DNA of 64,000 bases from Flavobacteriaceae bacterium (GTDB taxonomy: Bacteria > Bacteroidota > Bacteroidia > Flavobacteriales > Flavobacteriaceae). A program made the position numbers and the translations under genes. The stretch spans positions 62,001 to 126,000 of the forward strand of contig JAGYKX010000005.1 of NCBI GenBank assembly GCA_018401115.1, written 5' to 3'. Of this stretch, positions 59,800-64,000 are shown one piece after another. Each line of letters begins with the position of its first letter. The stretch's first letter is position 1. The notes beneath the pieces were generated by a model. It had not been told where the DNA came from and did no database searches. It saw nothing but the letters and a program-made list of their open reading frames with translations.

Positions 59800-61401
59800 A
59801 TGGAGATTGGCTGTTTGCCTTTTAATAAAACGGGTGTTTTTTCTAGTCTAATGGAAGACTATGTTTCTCAGGCTGCAGGGCTTAGATCGTTTTATGGAAA
59901 TTCACCAGATGTAGAGGGCTTAAATGCGCAAAGAACTTTAAAGAAAGCCGTTTTTACACAGGCGCAGCGTACGGTTTTGCAAGATGTTTTAAGGGAGCAA
60001 TACCAGGATTTAAAAGCAGTAGATATTGTTGAAAAGCAAATTGAAATGCTGGGAGACCCTAAAACCACCACTGTAGTTACTGGTCACCAGTTAAACCTTT
60101 TCAGTGGCCCCCTTTATTTTTTGTACAAAATTATTTCGGTGATTAATTTAGCAGAAGCACTTTCCGATCAAAAGACATTGGGCGCTGTTGTTCCTGTGTA
60201 TTGGATGGCTACTGAAGACCACGATTTTGAAGAAATTAATTTTTTCAAAGTCAAAGGGGTTAAGTTGCAATGGACCCCTGAGTATAAAATTTCAGGCCCT
60301 GTAGGGCGATATAGTACTAAAGGCTTGGAAGCTATTTTGCCGGCTTTAGAAGCTTTATTAGGAACCCATAAGAATGCACAATACTTATTAAACCTTTTTG
60401 AGGATGCCTACGTAAAGCAGCCTAATTTGGCCAAAGCCACCAGATATTTTGCCCATACCTTATTTGGGGATAAAGGTTTGGTTGTGATTGACGGAGACCA
60501 TCCTGCATTAAAAAAAATGCTTATTCCCCATATTGAAAAGGACCTTTTTGAACAGTTGGCTTTTAAGCATGTTTCCCAGACAGCACAGTCCTTATTAGAT
60601 AAAAATTATCATATTCAAGTAAACCCTAGACCTATTAACTATTTTTATATGGAAGACGGTTTAAGGGAACGTATTGTAGCTGTTGAAGGTGGTTTTGAGG
60701 TGCTGAATACCAAGAAATTTTTCACTCCACTTGAGATGAAGGCCCATATTGCCTCAAATCCTGAGAATTTTTCCCCTAATGTGATTGCAAGGCCATTGTA
60801 TCAAGAATTGATACTTCCAAATATAGCTTACACTGGAGGCGGAGGTGAATTGGCTTATTGGCTCGAACTCAAGGACTATTTTGACAGTCATGGCGTGTTA
60901 TTCCCAGTATTAGTGCTTAGGAATTCTGCCCTCTTAATGTCCGAAAAACAACTGCATAAATGGCGCAAAATGGGACTTACTACAGAAGATCTTTTTCTTA
61001 AAAGAGATCCCTTAATCAATAAAAAAATCAGGGCCATATCTAATATAGAACTAGATTTAAGTACTTTTAGGGATCAACTTCACAAACAATTTCTTTCATT
61101 ACAACAGCTTGCACAAGAGACAGATGCTTCTTTTCTAGGTGCCGTTCAAGCCCAGGAAGTAAAGCAATTAAAAGGGATTAATTCGCTTGAAAAAAAACTC
61201 CTTCTCGCCCAAAAAAGAAAATTAAAAGATCAAGTAGCCCGTCTCTCTCAGCTGCATGAGTCGTTGTTTCCTGGGCAATCACTACAGGAAAGAAGCACTA
61301 ACTTTTCAGAATTCTATGCACAATACGGCAGCCAACTACTTCATACCCTTCAAAAAGAGTTGGACCCTTTGAAATACGGTTTCTCTGTCATTAGTTTATA
61401 A
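59800..61401 (+). CDS. bshC: Bacillithiol biosynthesis cysteine-adding enzyme
   Basis: 533 aa. Final step of bacillithiol synthesis: adds cysteine to GlcN-malate. Conserved BshC positions: VVTGHQLNLFSGPLYFLYKIISVINLAE, YWMATEDHDFEEINFF, GKFLYPNVVARPLYQE-like FSPNVIARPLYQELILPNIAYTGGGGELAYW, followed by a coiled C-terminal region. I start at ATG 59800 (MEIGCLPFNKTG); a GTG at 59767 lies upstream but adds a poorly conserved 11 residues. Its presence implies bacillithiol as the low-molecular-weight thiol. A PLP decarboxylase follows after 18 nt. Confidence 0.94.
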   Translation: MEIGCLPFNKTGVFSSLMEDYVSQAAGLRSFYGNSPDVEGLNAQRTLKKAVFTQAQRTVLQDVLREQYQDLKAVDIVEKQIEMLGDPKTTTVVTGHQLNLFSGPLYFLYKIISVINLAEALSDQKTLGAVVPVYWMATEDHDFEEINFFKVKGVKLQWTPEYKISGPVGRYSTKGLEAILPALEALLGTHKNAQYLLNLFEDAYVKQPNLAKATRYFAHTLFGDKGLVVIDGDHPALKKMLIPHIEKDLFEQLAFKHVSQTAQSLLDKNYHIQVNPRPINYFYMEDGLRERIVAVEGGFEVLNTKKFFTPLEMKAHIASNPENFSPNVIARPLYQELILPNIAYTGGGGELAYWLELKDYFDSHGVLFPVLVLRNSALLMSEKQLHKWRKMGLTTEDLFLKRDPLINKKIRAISNIELDLSTFRDQLHKQFLSLQQLAQETDASFLGAVQAQEVKQLKGINSLEKKLLLAQKRKLKDQVARLSQLHESLFPGQSLQERSTNFSEFYAQYGSQLLHTLQKELDPLKYGFSVISL

Positions 61402-61419
61402 TCAAATTCAACTTTAAGC

Positions 61420-62790
61420 ATGCATAATATTGACATTAATGTAGTAGATATGACCTTAGACATTATGAAGTATGTCTTGGGTAGAATAACAAAAACCAAT
61501 CCAGAATTAGGTAAACCTATGAAGGAGGAGGATCTCAGGGCTTTGGTTGGTGAGACTATTAATGAGAAAGGTATTGGTGGAGAGAAAGCTTTTACGCTTT
61601 TCAAAGATGTTTTGGTGAAAGCCACTATTCCCATAGACCATCCAAGGCATTTAGCATTTGTTCCTGCAGCGCCCACTAGAGCATCCATACTTTTTGATTT
61701 GGTCACTGCGGCTTCAAGTATTCACGGGGCTTATTGGATGGAGGGTGCTGGCGGTATTTATTGTGAGAATGAAGCTATGGAATGGCTAGTGTCTCTTACA
61801 GGGCTTCCGAAAGGCGCTTTTGGTGTATTTACTAGTGGTGGAACTGCAGCCAATTTATCTGCTATGGTTACCGCAAGAGAACACTGGAGAAAAAATCCTA
61901 AAAATCTAAACAAAAAAGGTATTATGGTCACTTCTAGTGGGGCACATTCCTCAGTGAAATCTATGGCTAAGGTCATAGACGCAGAAGTGCTTTTGGTTCC
62001 TACAGAAACAGCTATGACCTCAGGAGATATAGAAAATGTGGTATCCAAATTAAGCGCAGAGGCTCAAGAACGTGTTTTTGCTGTCGTGGCCACAGGGGGA
62101 ACCACCAATGCAGGTATTATAGATGATTTAGCTGGAGTGGCTACCTATTGTGAAAATCACCATCTTTGGTTTCATGTAGACGCAGCTTACGGTGGTGGTG
62201 CTTTGGCGGCGCCATCTGTAAGAAATTTATTTGCAGGTATAGAACGTGCAGACAGTATAACGATTGATCCGCACAAATGGTTGTTCTCTCCTTATGATTG
62301 CGGGGCAATTATTTATAAACAACCTGAGTTGGCCAAAGCGGCACACAGCCAAGAAGGTTCTTATCTAGATATTTTTAAAGATGAAGGGGCAGCGGGGTTT
62401 AATCCCTCTGACTACCAAATACAATTGACAAGAAGGGTCAGAGGTTTGCCTTTGTGGTTCTCTTTAGCCATGCATGGTACCGCTAAATATGAATGGGCAG
62501 TAGAACAAGGCATTTTACTGGCTAAGCTAGCAGCTCAAAAAATTGCTGAAGCCCCTCATGTGGAAATGGTTATTCCAGAAAATCTGTCTTGTGTATTGTT
62601 TAGAAGAAAAGGATGGACACCTGAAGATTACAGAGAATGGACCTATCAAAATTTAGAAAAAAAATTCGCTTTAGTTACTCCAACAAAGTTTAAGCATCAA
62701 GGTACTATGGAAACAGTGGCGCGTTTTTGCTTTATTAATCCAGATACCACCTTAAAAGATATTACAGATATTTTAGATACTATGAAGTAA
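61420..62790 (+). CDS. Group II PLP-dependent amino-acid decarboxylase
   Basis: 456 aa. Related to aromatic-amino-acid/glutamate decarboxylases. Motifs: HPRHLAFVPAAPTRASILFD, GVFTSGGTAANLSAMV, GAHSSVKSMAKVI (PLP-stacking His), VATGGTTNAGIIDDL, FHVDAAYGGG (Asp), and DPHKWLFSPYDCGA with PLP lysine K286. Product amine is unknown: tyramine, tryptamine, GABA or beta-alanine are all possible for this group. 18 nt after bshC and so probably in the same transcript; the convergent gene is a PNPOx-like flavoprotein. Confidence 0.9.
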   Translation: MHNIDINVVDMTLDIMKYVLGRITKTNPELGKPMKEEDLRALVGETINEKGIGGEKAFTLFKDVLVKATIPIDHPRHLAFVPAAPTRASILFDLVTAASSIHGAYWMEGAGGIYCENEAMEWLVSLTGLPKGAFGVFTSGGTAANLSAMVTAREHWRKNPKNLNKKGIMVTSSGAHSSVKSMAKVIDAEVLLVPTETAMTSGDIENVVSKLSAEAQERVFAVVATGGTTNAGIIDDLAGVATYCENHHLWFHVDAAYGGGALAAPSVRNLFAGIERADSITIDPHKWLFSPYDCGAIIYKQPELAKAAHSQEGSYLDIFKDEGAAGFNPSDYQIQLTRRVRGLPLWFSLAMHGTAKYEWAVEQGILLAKLAAQKIAEAPHVEMVIPENLSCVLFRRKGWTPEDYREWTYQNLEKKFALVTPTKFKHQGTMETVARFCFINPDTTLKDITDILDTMK

Positions 62791-62837
62791 TTATAAAAGA
62801 TATTTTTAAGAGTAGCCTGTGTAACGAAGCCCTAAAT

Positions 62838-63395
62838 TTAAGGGACTAAACTTTCCAAAATACCCTGGCCATTTTTTAAAGACCACCTCACTCTTTGGTG
62901 TGGGTCTCCCAGTTTCAGGTACTCTAAGACCTCTGTTTCTAGGGTAATGATGCAAAAATGTCTTTGTGATTTGTATTCCACTACTGCTGTATTTTCTATC
63001 ACAGTACCAGGAGCTAGTAGGGTGGTGTATTGTTTTTTAGAGGATTCAGGAATTTTCTCCCAAGCGGCATCGGCCAGAGGCCCTGATCGAATTATCTTAA
63101 CCGCACCAAAACATTTGAGTTGTATTTCAGTGAGTGGGTCATAAAACAAAATTTCAGCATTCGGATTCACTTGGAGGTCCAACACTTTGTTGCTTCTAGA
63201 ATCTGTATGAATCTCTAATGCAATTTTTTCGTTTATGCCCCTAACAACGACCATTCGTGCCGAGGGAATACCTGTTTTGCTGGTAGTGGTTAACACCCCT
63301 TTTTTTAACCAATGGTTTTTATCGCTATTTCTGAGCGCAAAAATGGAATGGATAAATGCAATAAAATGATCAGGATGACTAAAACTATTTTTCAA
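62838..63395 (-). CDS. PNPOx-like FMN-binding protein
   Basis: 185 aa split-barrel flavin fold: GVLTTTSKTGIPSARMVVVRGI, IHTDSRSNKVLDLQVNPNAEILFYDPL, IQLKCFGAVKII and the C-terminal HQRVRWSL resemble pyridoxamine 5'-phosphate oxidase, but the sequence is short of a full PdxH (which has an extra C-terminal RxS pattern), so it may be a general flavin oxidoreductase. The start is TTG (63395), with no usable ATG; confidence in the exact start is low. It faces the PLP decarboxylase tail-to-tail. Confidence 0.8.
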   Translation of the reverse strand: MKNSFSHPDHFIAFIHSIFALRNSDKNHWLKKGVLTTTSKTGIPSARMVVVRGINEKIALEIHTDSRSNKVLDLQVNPNAEILFYDPLTEIQLKCFGAVKIIRSGPLADAAWEKIPESSKKQYTTLLAPGTVIENTAVVEYKSQRHFCIITLETEVLEYLKLGDPHQRVRWSLKNGQGILESLVP

Positions 63396-63451
63396 AACCT
63401 AAATTTCTATTAAATATACTAAAAAGTGAGCGACCCTAAACATCAAATTAT

Positions 63452-63459
63452 TATTTTTG
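63452..63459 (+). promoter_or_regulatory. -7 element of guaA, abutting the start codon
   Basis: TATTTTTG, then CCC and the ATG (63463). Only 3 nt separate box and start, predicting a leaderless mRNA. No TTG at -33. Confidence 0.5.
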
Positions 63460-63462
63460 CCC

Positions 63463-64000
63463 ATGCAAAATAAAGTCCTAATTCTAGATTTCGGTTCTCA
63501 GTACACCCAGCTTATTGCAAGAAGGGTTAGAGAATTAAATATTTACTCTGAAATTAAACCGTATAACAAGCCGCCAGAAGACCTTAGTGGTTTTAAGGCT
63601 GTGATCCTTTCTGGATCTCCTCATTCAGTGAGAGGAGAAGACGCTCCACATCCTAATTTAGATGGAATTAAGGGTAAGTTGCCCCTTTTGGGTGTTTGTT
63701 ATGGTGCCCAATATTTGGCCCACTTTAAAGGAGGAGAAGTGGCACCTTCTAACACCAGGGAATACGGAAGGGCAAATTTGTCTTTTGTCGCTTCTGGAGA
63801 ATTGTTTTTAGCGGGTATTTCTGAAGGAAGTCAGGTATGGATGAGCCATTCAGATACTATTAAAACACTACCTACTGGAGGGAAGCTTTTAGCCAGTACG
63901 CATGATGTTAAAAATGCGGCTTATAAAATAGAAGGTGAAGACACCTATGCCATTCAATTTCACCCAGAGGTTTACCATTCTACCGATGGAAAAAAACTCT
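63463..64000 (+). CDS. guaA: GMP synthase (glutamine-hydrolysing), N-terminal part
   Basis: The glutamine amidotransferase half of GuaA, cut by the window end after ~179 codons. [25 protein letters not shown] is the classic opening; ILSGSPHSV is the oxyanion region; [10 protein letters not shown] carries the catalytic cysteine; QFHPEVYHS carries the catalytic His/Glu. It converts XMP to GMP using glutamine and ATP, acting after IMP dehydrogenase (guaB at 1784). The ATP-pyrophosphatase domain lies outside. Confidence 0.97.
   Translation, partial: MQNKVLILDFGSQYTQLIARRVRELNIYSEIKPYNKPPEDLSGFKAVILSGSPHSVRGEDAPHPNLDGIKGKLPLLGVCYGAQYLAHFKGGEVAPSNTREYGRANLSFVASGELFLAGISEGSQVWMSHSDTIKTLPTGGKLLASTHDVKNAAYKIEGEDTYAIQFHPEVYHSTDGKKL

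Noticed and set aside
1-64000. CRISPR array, tRNA, rRNA, prophage or defence island
   Set aside because: Looked for spaced direct repeats, tRNA-like T-loops and phage or restriction genes; none could be supported by eye.

Overview
The window looks like a piece of a chromosome from a member of the Bacteroidota, most likely family Flavobacteriaceae. Evidence: low GC; many starts preceded by the Bacteroidota -7 element TAnnTTTG (in three cases with a TTG -33 element 19-20 nt upstream); almost no Shine-Dalgarno sequences; and lineage-typical genes (DUF5606, DUF4105, DUF2795, a SecA without the zinc tail, a FecA-like TonB receptor, bacillithiol BshC, group II decarboxylase). I see no transposase, phage gene, CRISPR array, rRNA or tRNA, so this reads as ordinary vertically inherited core genome. 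No stretch longer than about 235 bases lacks a gene; the longest gap (1550-1783) is a divergent promoter region.

Layout. 1-8.7 kb: truncated TonB-dependent receptor, guaB, thioredoxin-like protein, lysA, sucC, DUF1456 protein, secreted M20 peptidase. 8.7-20.6 kb: uvrB, a two-gene ABC exporter, an unrecognised kinase-like protein, a nucleoid-associated protein, a compact operon (glycosyltransferase, threonylcarbamoyl-AMP synthase, CCA-adding enzyme, heme A synthase, PRiA4-like protein), then a second glycosyltransferase facing a small membrane protein. 20.7-31.9 kb: dapD, ruvX-def, DUF5606, a secreted propeller/amidohydrolase fusion, GH20 hexosaminidase with an SGNH hydrolase, mazG and a MATE exporter. 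32.0-36.3 kb: a small acidic protein, PAP2 phosphatase and ArnT-like transferase converge on a lipid-flippase-like protein and an ArnC/DPM1-like transferase, which together suggest lipid-linked sugar modification of the envelope. 36.4-48.7 kb: operon msrA-galM-like-meaB, a second amidohydrolase, secA, DUF2795, and an operon DUF4105-ABC-F-methyltransferase remnant-cobalamin adenosyltransferase. 48.8-64 kb: pssA, operon kdsD-tatC-CMD-lptB (KDO, Tat and LPS export), recQ, an envelope-peptidase operon (M14, carboxypeptidase-regulatory-like protein, Tat-dependent LD-carboxypeptidase), bshC with a PLP decarboxylase, a PNPOx-like flavoprotein and the 5' part of guaA.

How genes relate. guaB and guaA give the two steps from IMP to GMP. 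dapD and lysA serve the diaminopimelate/lysine path. meaB and the adenosyltransferase both support adenosylcobalamin-dependent methylmalonyl-CoA mutase, whose product succinyl-CoA is the SucC substrate. tatC is accompanied by a likely Tat substrate. No dramatic new system is evident. The best leads are a kinase-like protein of unknown role (12580-13659), an in-frame shrunken methyltransferase (45188-45613), a perfect hairpin that covers the msrA start codon (39065-39108), a nested inverted repeat (57142-57221), and three genes whose start codon sits directly after the -7 box, implying leaderless mRNAs. All family assignments come from reading the translated sequence; no database search was run.
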